The notes under the pieces were generated by a model. That model worked only from the letters and a program-made list of their open reading frames with translations. It was not told the DNA's origin and did not search any database. The position numbers and the translations under genes are program-made. From assembly GCA_036389795.1 (NCBI GenBank), contig DASVWD010000140.1, positions 86,591 to 150,590 of the forward strand: a DNA stretch of 64,000 bases, read 5' to 3'. Below, one piece after another: positions 1-7,691 of the stretch (position 1 is its first letter; each line of letters starts with the position of its first letter). The DNA comes from Longimicrobium sp. (GTDB lineage: Bacteria; Gemmatimonadota; Gemmatimonadetes; Longimicrobiales; Longimicrobiaceae).

Positions 1-1
1 C

Positions 2-184
2 GGGCTCGACCGCCGCGTGGCGGTGGCCGCCGCCGACCGGCGGGCGGTGCACCAGGCCCTGCGGGTGGACGCCACGCCGTCGACCCTGCTGGTGCGCGAC
101 GGGGTGGTGGAGCGGACGTACGTGGGCCTCCTCACCCCGGCGGCGCGCAGGAGCGTCCTCCGGTTCGTGGGCGCGCGGCCCTGA
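2..184 (+). CDS. C-terminal part of a thioredoxin-like protein (partial, runs off the left edge)
   Basis: The frame is open from the first base to a TGA at 182-184 and gives 60 residues. It contains ATPSTLLVRDG followed by GVVERTYVG, which matches the cis-proline loop and the following beta strands of the thioredoxin/TlpA fold. The redox CxxC motif would lie upstream of the window, so oxidoreductase activity is inferred. The next genes encode three exported peptides with eight cysteines each, which makes a thiol-disulfide role for this protein plausible. Confidence is limited by the short visible part. Confidence 0.55.
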   Translation, partial: GLDRRVAVAAADRRAVHQALRVDATPSTLLVRDGVVERTYVGLLTPAARRSVLRFVGARP

Positions 185-294
185 CGGGCGGTAGACGGTA
201 GATGCCAGGAAAGCCAGGGACCCGGCTGGGAGGCCGCGGCAGGATGCACGACCACCGAACGCAGTTCATCCTCCACGACACACCCCCATCGACC

Positions 295-549
295 ATGCGC
301 AACCTGCTCTTGAAGTGCGCGATCGCGGCCGTGCTGCTGGCGGCCGCCCTGCTGCTGTCCCCGCCGTTCGCCGGGACCTCGTACGCCACCTACGGCGGCT
401 GCTCGGCCACCTGCCGCAACGGCTCGTGCAGCGCCGACCCCGAGCCCGGCGAGACCTGCAACTGCAACTGCAGCTGGTTCACCGGCTCGGCGAGCTGCAC
501 CTGCACGCACCAGCTCCAGCCGGCGCCGGAGCCGCAGCCGGGAACGTAG
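295..549 (+). CDS. Exported eight-cysteine peptide, paralogue 1 of 3
   Basis: This 84-residue product has a short basic start (MRNLLLK), a hydrophobic segment at about residues 6-26, then SYATYGGC and a cysteine-rich core. The eight cysteines follow C-x3-C-x4-C-x9-C-x-C-x-C-x8-C-x-C and are matched in the next two genes. The tail is Pro/Glu-rich. The family is not recognised. The leader/core layout resembles small exported precursor peptides such as the NVEALA type of Bacteroidetes, which from memory also sit beside 6-bladed propeller genes; the analogy is inference. The start at 295 was chosen because it puts a signal-like helix at the N-terminus, although an in-frame ATG exists at 202. Confidence 0.75.
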   Translation: MRNLLLKCAIAAVLLAAALLLSPPFAGTSYATYGGCSATCRNGSCSADPEPGETCNCNCSWFTGSASCTCTHQLQPAPEPQPGT

Positions 550-710
550 GCTCCGCCCGGGACGTCCGCGGACCGGCTCGTTCCCCTCCGAGTGCCTCCC
601 AGCCCGGAGCCGGTTCCGCGGCGCCCCGGCGCGCATTCGACCGACGCCCTTGCGGCCGGCATCCTCCCGTGGCGGAGGACCGGCCTCGACGCGAAACCGC
701 CGAGCCGACG

Positions 711-959
711 ATGATCCGAACCCGACTGCTGCAGACCGCCGCCGCGCTGCTGGCCGCCGCGGCCGTGGCGCTCGCCTCCCCGCGCCTGGTGCCGGGCGCG
801 TACGCCGACCTGGGCGGCTGCTCCGTGCGCTGCGCCGACGGCACCACCTGCTCGAAAGATCCCGGCACGCTCGAGAAGTGCACCTGCACCTGCGCCCTGT
901 GGGGCCACGGCTCCGCCGAGTGCACCTGCACCCAGCTCAAGCCGCTCACCACGGGGTGA
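711..959 (+). CDS. Exported eight-cysteine peptide, paralogue 2 of 3
   Basis: An 82-residue paralogue of the preceding peptide. MIRTRLLQ is followed by an Ala/Leu-rich hydrophobic helix (about residues 8-22), then AYADLGGC and the same eight-cysteine layout (C-x3-C-x5-C-x9-C-x-C-x-C-x9-C-x-C). The junction AYA/LGGC looks like a signal peptidase I site, so a mature peptide of about 50 residues beginning near the GGC motif is inferred. It lies 161 bp after paralogue 1 and 8 bp before paralogue 3. Conservation of the cysteines and the GGC motif against variable residues between them indicates a real gene under selection. Confidence 0.8.
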   Translation: MIRTRLLQTAAALLAAAAVALASPRLVPGAYADLGGCSVRCADGTTCSKDPGTLEKCTCTCALWGHGSAECTCTQLKPLTTG

Positions 960-967
960 CCAGGACG

Positions 968-1219
968 ATGACGACGAGACGATACCTGCTGAATGCCGCG
1001 CTGGCGCTCGTAGCGCTTTCGGCGGCGCTGCTCGGCTCCACCCGGCTGGTGCCGGACGCCTATGCCGCGCTCGGCGGGTGCACGGTTACCTGCCCCGACA
1101 AGAGCACCTGCTCCGGCAACCCCGAGGTGGGGGAGACCTGCAACTGCACCTGCACGTTCTGGGGCCTGCAGACGGCGAAGTGCACCTGCCAGGCCCTCAG
1201 GCCCGCGCCCGAGGGCTGA
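968..1219 (+). CDS. Exported eight-cysteine peptide, paralogue 3 of 3
   Basis: An 83-residue peptide starting MTTRRYLL with a hydrophobic helix, then DAYAALGGC and eight cysteines in exactly the spacing of paralogue 2. It starts 8 bp after the stop of paralogue 2, so the two are probably co-transcribed, and ends 35 bp before the propeller gene. Function is unknown. Candidates are a secreted disulfide-rich effector or toxin, a redox partner of the thioredoxin-like protein upstream, or a structural surface peptide. Confidence 0.8.
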   Translation: MTTRRYLLNAALALVALSAALLGSTRLVPDAYAALGGCTVTCPDKSTCSGNPEVGETCNCTCTFWGLQTAKCTCQALRPAPEG

Positions 1220-1254
1220 CTTCCATGATCCCGCTTCCCAACCACGTTACGACG

Positions 1255-2454
1255 ATGCGATTCGGCGCTTTTCGACCGGCCACGTGGGCCGGCTCGCTCT
1301 GCCTCCTTGCCGCCTGCGGCACCGCCTCCGCGAACGGGCCCGACCGGGTGACGATCGACACGCTGGCGAACGGCGTGGTCCAGGTCACGAACCCCGAGCG
1401 CGGCGCGTGGACCGAATCCACCGCCTGGCGGGCGGTCGAAGACCTGCGCATCGGCAGCGCGGATGGGGGCGGGCCCGACATGCTGGCCATGCCCATGGAC
1501 GTCGAAGAGGACGGTGCCGGGCGGATCTACGTCCTCGACGGGCAGGCGATGGAGATCCGCGTCTTCAACGCGGCGGGGCGGCACGTGCGGAGCTTCGGCC
1601 GCCAGGGCGCCGGGCCGGGCGAGCTCCGCCAGCCGCTCGGGATGACCTGGGGACCGAAGGGCGAGCTGTGGGTGGCCGACTTCGCCAATGCGCGGTACTC
1701 GGTCTTCGACACCACGGGCACGTTCCGCCGCTCGTACCTGCGCCACAACAACACCCTCCAGATGCCGTGGCCGGGCGTGGTCGACCAGTCCGGCCGGCTG
1801 TACGACACGCGCAGCAGCGACCAGGACGGCCAGCAGGTGGCGGTTCTTCTCCGCTACGATCCCTCGGTCTCGCGTGCGGAGGCGTTCGCGCTGCCGCACC
1901 GGCGGGAGCAGATGTTCGAGGTGCGGGACGACAGGAGGAGGCTCAGCAACGCCATCCCCGTCCCCTTCGCCCCGCGGGTGGAATGGGCGCTCGCGCCCGA
2001 CGGCCGGGTCTGGTCCGGGGGAAGCGAGCGGTACCGTCTCGAGCAGCGCGATGCGGACGGCCGCCTGCTCCGGATAGCCGAGCGGCCGTACACGCCCGTG
2101 AAGGTCGAGCGGGCGGAGCTCGATTCGATCCCCGTCCGGCACCAGGATTTCGTCCAGCGGGGCGGGAAGATCGACCTCGCCGCGGTGCCGAAGGAGAAGC
2201 CCGCCTTCGTTTCCATCCAGGTGGACGACAGGGGATACCTGTGGGTGCGGCCCTCGGCCCCGCTCGGGCAGCAGGGCACCGCGTTCGACGTCTTCGAACC
2301 CACTGGAGTCTACCTGGGCCGCCTCCAGATCCCCCTGGAGATCCCGGAGTTCATGCCGATCTTCGTCCACGGCGCCCACGTCTACAGCGTCACTATGACG
2401 GACGAGGGCGTGCCCCAGGTCGTGCGCTTCCGGCTGGAGGGGCGCGAGGCCTGA
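1255..2454 (+). CDS. 6-bladed beta-propeller (NHL-type) lipoprotein
   Basis: The 399-residue product begins MRFGAFRPATWAG and carries a lipobox (LLAAC, cysteine about residue 21), so it should be exported and lipidated. Repeated blade motifs such as GRIYVLDGQAMEIRVFN and GELWVADFANARYSVFD are typical of NHL/6-bladed propellers. The family usually binds peptides, other proteins or ligands rather than performing catalysis. An ATG at 1225 would add ten residues; 1255 was preferred for the better signal peptide. It closes the thioredoxin-peptide-propeller cluster, and a terminator follows. Binding of the upstream peptides is an inference from position only. Confidence 0.8.
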   Translation: MRFGAFRPATWAGSLCLLAACGTASANGPDRVTIDTLANGVVQVTNPERGAWTESTAWRAVEDLRIGSADGGGPDMLAMPMDVEEDGAGRIYVLDGQAMEIRVFNAAGRHVRSFGRQGAGPGELRQPLGMTWGPKGELWVADFANARYSVFDTTGTFRRSYLRHNNTLQMPWPGVVDQSGRLYDTRSSDQDGQQVAVLLRYDPSVSRAEAFALPHRREQMFEVRDDRRRLSNAIPVPFAPRVEWALAPDGRVWSGGSERYRLEQRDADGRLLRIAERPYTPVKVERAELDSIPVRHQDFVQRGGKIDLAAVPKEKPAFVSIQVDDRGYLWVRPSAPLGQQGTAFDVFEPTGVYLGRLQIPLEIPEFMPIFVHGAHVYSVTMTDEGVPQVVRFRLEGREA

Positions 2455-2485
2455 CGCGCGCCGCATCCTCGCCGTCAGAACGCGC

Positions 2486-2517
2486 CGCAGGGGCTCCCGA
2501 CACCGGGAGCCCCTGCG
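2486..2517 (+). terminator. Hairpin terminator between convergent genes
   Basis: A perfect 13-bp inverted repeat (2486-2498 with 2505-2517) closes a 6-nt loop. It lies between the propeller gene and the convergent STAS-like gene, so it can serve both strands. No strong T-run follows. Confidence 0.75.
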
Positions 2518-2542
2518 TGCGTTGCGGCTGGATAAGGTGCCG

Positions 2543-2908
2543 TCAGTCCTGCGCGGCCAGCCAGTCCAGCGCCTCGTGCTCGGCGTCGAACGTCTGGAAC
2601 TTGCGCCGGGAGAAGAGGATCACGGCCAGCAGGGCGATGCGGTGCAGCCCGCCCATCCCCACCACGGCGCTCGCCCGGACGTACGGGGCGTTGTGCGCGG
2701 CCATCTCCTTCATGGCCTGCAGGGCCCGGGCGTCGTAGCGCGCGTCGCGCACGTTGGTGAGGATGCGCAGCGAGCCGGGCGGCTGCGCGGCCACCACCCG
2801 GGTGGAGTTCTCGATCTCGCGCAGCGTCTCGCCCGTGTCGTGGAGGCCGGCGTAGTCGAAGAGGAGGATGCGCTTGCCGCGGTGCTCGATGAACCGTGTG
2901 CGCTGCAT
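2543..2908 (-). CDS. SpoIIAA/STAS-like small protein
   Basis: A 121-residue cytoplasmic protein with no signal peptide. The alternation of strands and helices (RGKRILLFDYAGL, SLRILTNVRDARYD, VVGMGGLHRIALLAVI) and the final acidic helix ending in ALDWLAAQD resemble the SpoIIAA-like/STAS group found in many soil bacteria. Members are thought to act as regulatory or ligand-binding modules, but no catalytic residue is evident. It is transcribed away from the endonuclease V gene and converges on the propeller gene. Confidence 0.6.
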   Translation of the reverse strand: MQRTRFIEHRGKRILLFDYAGLHDTGETLREIENSTRVVAAQPPGSLRILTNVRDARYDARALQAMKEMAAHNAPYVRASAVVGMGGLHRIALLAVILFSRRKFQTFDAEHEALDWLAAQD

Positions 2909-3074
2909 GGTCTCGGGTCTCCGGGAGGGATGCGGTGGGATGATCGGCCAGTCGCGCGCATGTTAACCCCCGCCTTCGAAACCGCAAGCGCGCGAAAGGA
3001 CCGCCCCGCGCTTCGTTTCCGCCTCGAAGTCGAACGATGCGAACACTCGACGAAAGCCGTACCTTCCCGGTCGC

Positions 3075-3108
3075 GCACTTCGCACTTCGCACCCCACACT
3101 TCGCACTG
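3075..3108. repeat. GTGCGAA-type short tandem repeat
   Basis: On the minus strand this stretch is a run of AGTGCGAAGTGCGA-like units just upstream of the endonuclease V start. The same units occur at 7841-7873, 26773-26813 and 55127-55160, twice as the tail of a 180-bp repeat. The function is unknown. Confidence 0.7.
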
Positions 3109-3112
3109 ACCG

Positions 3113-3799
3113 ATGTTCCTCCCCCTCCACCCGTGGAACCTGACCGTCGCGCAGGCGCGCGAGGTCCAGCTCTCGCTCAGGGAGCGGCTGGTGCCCACCC
3201 CACCGCCGGGGTTCGCGCCGCGGCTGGTGGCGGGGGCGGACGTCTCGGCAGAGAAATTCAGCCGGCGCGGGTACGCGGGGGTGGTCACGGTGGACCTGGC
3301 GACGCTGGAGACGGTGGAGGAGGCGTCCGCCGTGGTGGACCTCGGCTTCCCGTACGTCCCCGGCTACCTCTCCTTCCGCGAGCTCCCCGCCCTGGCGGCC
3401 GCGTGGGAGCGGCTCGAGCGGCGCCCCGACGTGGTGGTCTTCGACGCGCACGGCTACGCGCACCCGCGCCGCTTCGGGCTGGCGTGCCACGGCGGGGTGC
3501 TGCTGGACCTGCCCTCCATCGGCTGCGCGAAGACGATGTTCGTGGGCGAGCACGGCCCCCTGGCCCCCGGGCGCGGCGCCACGGCGGAGATCGTCGACCG
3601 GGGCGAGGTGGTGGGGGTGGCGCTGCGCACCCGCGACCGCTGCAACCCCGTCTACGTCTCCCGCGGCCACCGGATGGACCTGGACACCGCCGTCGGCATC
3701 GTCCTCTCGCTCAGCCGCTTCCGCATCCCCGAGACCACCCGCCGCAGCCACAACCTGGTCAACGACCTCCGCCGCGCGGACAAGCCCCAGGCGCCGTAG
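3113..3799 (+). CDS. nfi: Endonuclease V (deoxyinosine 3' endonuclease)
   Basis: Endonuclease V nicks DNA near deoxyinosine and starts repair of deaminated adenine. The 228-residue product has all family landmarks in order: GADVS with the first metal-binding Asp, FPYVPGYLSFRE with the catalytic Glu, VFDAHGYAHPRRFGLACH with the second Asp, then IGCAKT and the C-terminal NPVYVSRGHRMDL block. The length is normal for bacterial Nfi. The ATG at 3113 directly follows a GTGCGAA-type repeat and no clear ribosome binding site is visible. Confidence 0.95.
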   Translation: MFLPLHPWNLTVAQAREVQLSLRERLVPTPPPGFAPRLVAGADVSAEKFSRRGYAGVVTVDLATLETVEEASAVVDLGFPYVPGYLSFRELPALAAAWERLERRPDVVVFDAHGYAHPRRFGLACHGGVLLDLPSIGCAKTMFVGEHGPLAPGRGATAEIVDRGEVVGVALRTRDRCNPVYVSRGHRMDLDTAVGIVLSLSRFRIPETTRRSHNLVNDLRRADKPQAP

Positions 3800-4060
3800 G
3801 CCGCGTACGTCCGGCCGTGCTCGCCGGCGGCGACGCGGAGGCACGAACAGAGCTTCGGCCGTCCCTCGTTGAAACGAGCATTCCGCGGCGGGGGGCGCGG
3901 GTGTAACTTGGGCTCGGGCGCCCCGGTGCGCCCATCGGTCCCCGTTTTGCCAGCCCTCGCTCCGTCTGTGGCGGCGCCGGTCAGAAACCGGCGGCCCGGT
4001 CCGTTCCACAGCGGCTCCGGAGCGCCCGGCCAACCCGACGCTCGAAACTTGCCACCCTCC

Positions 4061-4576
4061 ATGCCTTCGGAAGAGCGCTTGAACGTTACCCAGCTCTTCC
4101 TGCAGCACTACGACGGGCTCTACCGCTACCTGGTGCGCCTGACCGGCGACCCGGACCTGGCGGCGGACGCTGCGCAGGAAGCGTTCGTGAGGCTCGTCGA
4201 GCGGCCGCCCCAGGACCGCCACGTGCGGGCCTGGCTGTTCGCGGTCGCCACCAACGTGGTGCGCGACACGGCCCGCGCCCGCGCGCGCTGGCTGACCCTG
4301 CTGATGGGGTCGCCGGACCGCGCGCCCATGGGCGACGTGGGCCCGGGGCCCGACCAGGAGGTGGAGCGCTCCGAGCGGCGGCAGATGGTGCGCACGGCGC
4401 TGGACCGCCTGAGCTGGAAGGAGAGGACCGTGCTCCTGATGCGGGAGGAGGGATTCGCCCACCACGAGATCGCCGACGCCGTCGGCACCACGACGGGCTC
4501 GGTGGGCACCATGATCGCGCGGGCGCTGGCCAAGCTTTCGGCCGAGCTCGCGCCAACGTCGGAGAGCCTGAAATGA
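4061..4576 (+). CDS. ECF-type RNA polymerase sigma factor
   Basis: The 171-residue product has sigma region 2 (LFLQHYDGLYRYLVRLTGD, then AADAAQEAFVRLVERP) and region 4 (LSWKERTVLLMREEGFAHHEIADAVGTT) joined by a short linker, which is the minimal ECF architecture. The frame extends upstream, but the upstream residues are Pro/Arg-rich and not sigma-like, so the ATG at 4061 was chosen. Its stop overlaps the start of the zinc-finger anti-sigma gene in an ATGA, so the pair is translationally coupled. Such pairs usually respond to envelope or redox stress and control their own transcription; the signal here is unknown. Confidence 0.9.
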   Translation: MPSEERLNVTQLFLQHYDGLYRYLVRLTGDPDLAADAAQEAFVRLVERPPQDRHVRAWLFAVATNVVRDTARARARWLTLLMGSPDRAPMGDVGPGPDQEVERSERRQMVRTALDRLSWKERTVLLMREEGFAHHEIADAVGTTTGSVGTMIARALAKLSAELAPTSESLK

Positions 4577-5490
4577 GACTGCTGGCTGGGCCTCGCCACC
4601 CGGGTGACGAGGACCTGATTCGATACATGGACCACCAGCTCCCCCGCGAGGAGCAGCGCCTGACGGGGGTGCACCTGCGCACCTGCGCCGAGTGCGCCGC
4701 GCGCTTCGAGGAGCTCAGGCGGCGCTCCACCGCGGTGAGCGGGTGGCTGGCCGACCTGGGGGTGGAGCTGCCGGACCCCAACAAGCGCGCCGTGGCCCTG
4801 GCCGCGGTGGAGCGCGCCCGCTTCCGCAGCTCGGCCACCGGCCCGCTGGGGAGCGGCTGGATGCGCGCGGCGGCCATGATCCTGCTGACGGTGGGCTTCG
4901 CCCTGGGGACGGGGACGGGGCGGGCGTGGCTGGCCGGGGCCATCGTGCGCCTGGCGGGCGACGCCCCGCCGCCCGCGGTGGCCAGGGTGCTGGAGTGGCT
5001 GGGCGAGGACGAGCGGCTCGCCGCGGACGCGCGGCTGCAGCGCCGCGGCGTGGCCGACTTCGAGGCGCCCTCGGCCGCCGGCCGCCAGGCCAGCCCCACC
5101 GACCCGCGCCCGCCGGTGGCGGCGCTCGCGCCGCCGCCGCCGGGGATGTCGCCGCCGCTGCGCTTCGAGCCCGAGGGGCCCGACGTGGCGCTCTACTTCG
5201 ACAACATCCAGCGGGCCGGCTCGGCCACGGTGTGGATCCGCGACGTGCCGGCGGCCAGCGCGCAGGTGGTGGCGCACCTCGCGGGCGAGGCGCTGGTCCC
5301 CACGCCCGAGGGGCTCGCGGTGCGCAACCGCGGCGACTCGCGCGCCGACTACGAGATCACCGTCCCCTCGCGCTTCCGCTACGTGCGCATCCGCATCGGC
5401 GAGGGGCAGGAGATGTTCATCCCGATCCGCAAGAGCAAGCGCGAGTGGATCTGGACCATCAACCTGCAGCGCTCCGCCCTCGAACAGTAG
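4573..5490 (+). CDS. Membrane-anchored zinc-finger anti-sigma factor
   Basis: This 305-residue protein begins with a ZAS-type anti-sigma domain: HLRTCAEC gives the H-x3-C-x2-C zinc motif at H34, C38 and C41. A probable transmembrane segment lies at about residues 96-120 (MRAAAMILLTVGFALG). A Pro/Ala-rich linker and an extracytoplasmic beta-rich domain follow, ending in a strongly basic IPIRKSKREWIW segment. It should bind and sequester the ECF sigma factor encoded just upstream, with which it overlaps by 4 bp. The C-terminal domain is probably the sensor; its ligand cannot be read from the sequence. Confidence 0.88.
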   Translation: MRLLAGPRHPGDEDLIRYMDHQLPREEQRLTGVHLRTCAECAARFEELRRRSTAVSGWLADLGVELPDPNKRAVALAAVERARFRSSATGPLGSGWMRAAAMILLTVGFALGTGTGRAWLAGAIVRLAGDAPPPAVARVLEWLGEDERLAADARLQRRGVADFEAPSAAGRQASPTDPRPPVAALAPPPPGMSPPLRFEPEGPDVALYFDNIQRAGSATVWIRDVPAASAQVVAHLAGEALVPTPEGLAVRNRGDSRADYEITVPSRFRYVRIRIGEGQEMFIPIRKSKREWIWTINLQRSALEQ

Positions 5491-5515
5491 GAGCGCGGGA
5501 GACGCGAAAGGACCG

Positions 5516-5552
5516 GGACCGCCCGGCGCCGTCGGCAGGCGCCGGGCGGTCC
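5516..5552 (+). terminator. Terminator of the sigma/anti-sigma operon
   Basis: A perfect 15-bp GC-rich stem (5516-5530 with 5538-5552) has a 7-nt loop and lies 25 bp after the anti-sigma stop. It is followed by TGTGTTC rather than a pure T-run. Confidence 0.8.
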
Positions 5553-5574
5553 TGTGTTCAAGATGAACTGCATT

Positions 5575-5654
5575 TCTCACACAGAGACACAGAGACACAG
5601 AGAACAACAAGCGTCCTTCAGGCTGTTCTCTGTTCCTCTGTGTCTCTGTGTGAG
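5575..5654. repeat. Long hairpin repeat, CACAGAGA family
   Basis: Left arm 5575-5605 starts TCTCAC and continues with 8-nt ACAGAGAC units. Right arm 5625-5654 is nearly its exact reverse complement and ends GTGTGAG. It shares this design (TCTCAC start, 8- or 9-nt periodic arms, GTGAG end) with elements at 14261-14319, 42831-42866, 42946-43020, 46204-46277 and 59510-59770. Confidence 0.85.
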
Positions 5655-5718
5655 TCCCAGGCGGAGCCCGTTCCAGATCGGCACCGTCCGACGTGGCAAC
5701 GACTTTCGGTGTCGGCGC

Positions 5719-5782
5719 TTGACAGGACCGGGCGGTGTAAATATCCTGTTAGAAGATTTTAAAGCCATTTAAAATTCGAATT
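5719..5782 (+). promoter_or_regulatory. Promoter and AT-rich palindromic operator of the Mn/Zn importer
   Basis: TTGACA at 5719-5724 and TATCCT at 5742-5747 are separated by 17 bp. Directly downstream is a markedly AT-rich patch with two TTTAAA boxes (5758-5763 and 5768-5773) and the perfect palindrome AATTCGAATT (5773-5782), which stands out in this GC-rich DNA. Its position between promoter and start fits a repressor site for a DtxR/MntR- or Fur-type metal regulator. The regulator identity is inferred. Confidence 0.6.
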
Positions 5783-5797
5783 CGGCCAGTGTGGACG

Positions 5798-6763
5798 ATG
5801 CTGGATAGAGCCGGGAGGTGGAAGGAGGCGGCGAAGAACGCGCTGGCGGCGCTCGCGGTGGCGGGCGCCCTGGCCGCGTGCGCGCCGCCGGAGCCCACGG
5901 AGACGCAGGGGCGCCTGCACGTGGTCGCCACCATCGGGATGATCAAGGACCTGGTGGAGAACGTGGGCGGCGACCACGTGGTGGTGACCGGGCTGATGGG
6001 GCCGGGGGTGGACCCGCACCTCTACAAGGCCAGCGAGGGCGACGTCCGCAAGCTGTACCGGGCGGACGTGATCTTCTACGGCGGGCTGCACCTGGAGGCC
6101 AGGATGGCCGAGGTGCTGGAGGAGATGGGCGAGCGCACCCGCACCGTAGCCGTCACCGGCGCGATCCCCAAGGACAGCCTGCTGGCGCCGCCCGAGTTCA
6201 AGGGCGCCTACGACCCGCACGTGTGGTTCGACGTGCGTCTCTGGATGATGACCATCGACCGCGTGGAAGAGACGCTGGCGGCGATGGACCCCGCCAACGC
6301 CGGCGACTACCGCGCCAACGCCGCCCGCTACCGCGCCGAGCTGGATGCGCTGGACCGGTACGTGCGCGCCCAGGCGGCGCGCGTGCCCGACAACAAGCGG
6401 GTGCTGATCACGGCGCACGACGCCTTCAACTACTTCGGGCGGGCGTACGGCTTCCAGGTGCGCGGCCTGCAGGGGATCAGCACCGCGGCCGAGGCCGGCA
6501 CCGCCGACGTGCAGGACCTGGCGCGCTTCATCGCCACGCGGAAGATCCCCGCGGTCTTCGTGGAGTCGTCGGTCCCCTCGCGCACCATCGAGGCGGTGCG
6601 CGAGGCGGTGACGGCCCGCGGCTACCGGGTGGGGATGGGGGGCTCGCTCTTCTCCGACGCCATGGGCAGCCCGGGGACGCCGGAGGGAAGCTACGTGGGG
6701 ATGGTCCGCCACAACATCGACACCATCGTGGGCGCGCTGCTGCGCGACCCTGACTCCCGCTGA
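5798..6763 (+). CDS. Mn/Zn ABC transporter, substrate-binding lipoprotein (TroA-like)
   Basis: This cluster A-I metal-binding protein should deliver Mn(II) or Zn(II) to the ABC permease encoded downstream. The lipobox is LAACAPP near residue 25. The four expected ligands are visible: H74 in DPHLY, H141 in DPHVWF, H207 in AHDAFNYF and D287 in LFSDAMG. Their spacing is close to that of TroA. Histidine at the third position, where Mn-specific PsaA/MntC has Glu, fits the TroA type that can bind either metal. The ATG at 5798 was chosen over a GTG at 5789. The gene is 8 bp from the ATPase gene. Confidence 0.92.
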   Translation: MLDRAGRWKEAAKNALAALAVAGALAACAPPEPTETQGRLHVVATIGMIKDLVENVGGDHVVVTGLMGPGVDPHLYKASEGDVRKLYRADVIFYGGLHLEARMAEVLEEMGERTRTVAVTGAIPKDSLLAPPEFKGAYDPHVWFDVRLWMMTIDRVEETLAAMDPANAGDYRANAARYRAELDALDRYVRAQAARVPDNKRVLITAHDAFNYFGRAYGFQVRGLQGISTAAEAGTADVQDLARFIATRKIPAVFVESSVPSRTIEAVREAVTARGYRVGMGGSLFSDAMGSPGTPEGSYVGMVRHNIDTIVGALLRDPDSR

Positions 6764-6771
6764 GGAACGGT

Positions 6772-7587
6772 ATGAACGCCATTTCCGCACCCGCCATCGA
6801 GGTGAACGACCTCACCGTGGCCTACCGCGAGAAGCCGGTGCTGTGGGACGTGGACCTGGAGGTGCCCGCCGGGGTGCTGATGGCCATCGTGGGCCCCAAC
6901 GGCGCGGGGAAGTCCACCCTGATCAAGGCCATGCTGGGGCTCGTCCGCGCGGCGGCCGGGCAGGTGCTCTTCTTCGGCCGGCCGTACGCGGAGCAGCGCC
7001 GGCTGGTGGCGTACGTCCCCCAGCGCGGGAGCGTGGACTGGGACTTCCCCACCAGCGTGCTGGACGTGGTGATGATGGGGTGCTACGGCGCGCTGGGGTG
7101 GCTCCGGCGCCCGGGGCGGCAGCAGCGCGAGGCGGCGTGCCGGGCGCTGGAGCAGGTGGGGATGCAGGAGTTCGCGGAGCGGCAGATCTCGCAGCTCTCG
7201 GGCGGGCAGCAGCAGCGGGTGTTCCTGGCGCGCGCCCTGGTGCAGAGCGCGCAGCTGTACCTGATGGACGAGCCGTTCCAGGGGGTCGACGCCAAGACGG
7301 AGCGCGCCATCGTGGGCGTGCTCCAGGAGCTGCGCCGCCAGGGAAAGACGGTCGTCTGCGTGCACCACGACCTGGAGACGGTGCCCGAGTACTTCGACCA
7401 GGTGCTGCTGCTGAACGTGCGCCGCATCGCCTCGGGGCGGGTGGACGAGGTGTTCACCGAGGAGAACCTGCGGCTCACCTACGGGGGGCGCACGCCCTTT
7501 CTCCAGCGCCGCGGCGGCGGGGTGATGTCGGCGCTCTCGGCGGGGCACGCCGAGCCGCGGCCGATCGGGCGGGCGGCGTTCAGCTAG
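6772..7587 (+). CDS. Mn/Zn ABC transporter, ATP-binding protein
   Basis: The 271-residue ATPase has Walker [10 protein letters not shown] (about residues 41-49), a Q-loop at [12 protein letters not shown], the signature LSGGQQQR, Walker [13 protein letters not shown] and the H-loop VHHDL. The DWDFP segment after the Q-loop is typical of the TroB/MntB/ZnuC-like subfamily. It follows the binding-protein gene by 8 bp. A 365-bp gap with two repeats separates it from the permease genes, which is unusual for this operon type. Confidence 0.94.
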   Translation: MNAISAPAIEVNDLTVAYREKPVLWDVDLEVPAGVLMAIVGPNGAGKSTLIKAMLGLVRAAAGQVLFFGRPYAEQRRLVAYVPQRGSVDWDFPTSVLDVVMMGCYGALGWLRRPGRQQREAACRALEQVGMQEFAERQISQLSGGQQQRVFLARALVQSAQLYLMDEPFQGVDAKTERAIVGVLQELRRQGKTVVCVHHDLETVPEYFDQVLLLNVRRIASGRVDEVFTEENLRLTYGGRTPFLQRRGGGVMSALSAGHAEPRPIGRAAFS

Positions 7588-7615
7588 GGCTGTCGGGCTG
7601 GTGGGGGTGGTCCGG

Positions 7616-7675
7616 GGCGGCTGAAGCCGCGGCAACGACAGCAGAAAGCCTCGCAAACCCCGCGAGGCTTCAAAC
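7616..7675. repeat. GGCGGCTGAAGCC-type dispersed repeat with terminator-like hairpin
   Basis: It starts with GGCGGCTGAAGCCGCGGCAA and ends with an AAGCCTCGC/GCGAGGCTT hairpin. Close relatives lie at 34297-34356 and, as an inverted pair, at 46869-47040; more distant ones are at 29069-29121 and 30116-30168. This copy may act as an attenuator between ATPase and permease genes. Confidence 0.8.
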
Positions 7676-7691
7676 CCGACGATAGACCCGC

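Noticed and set aside
4573..5490. Frameshift between sigma and anti-sigma genes
   Set aside because: The 4-bp ATGA overlap is a normal translational coupling and both products are complete.
5575..5654. Short periodic repeats that might be a CRISPR array
   Set aside because: The arms are mirror-image 8-nt units forming a single hairpin, without unique spacers of constant length and without cas genes.
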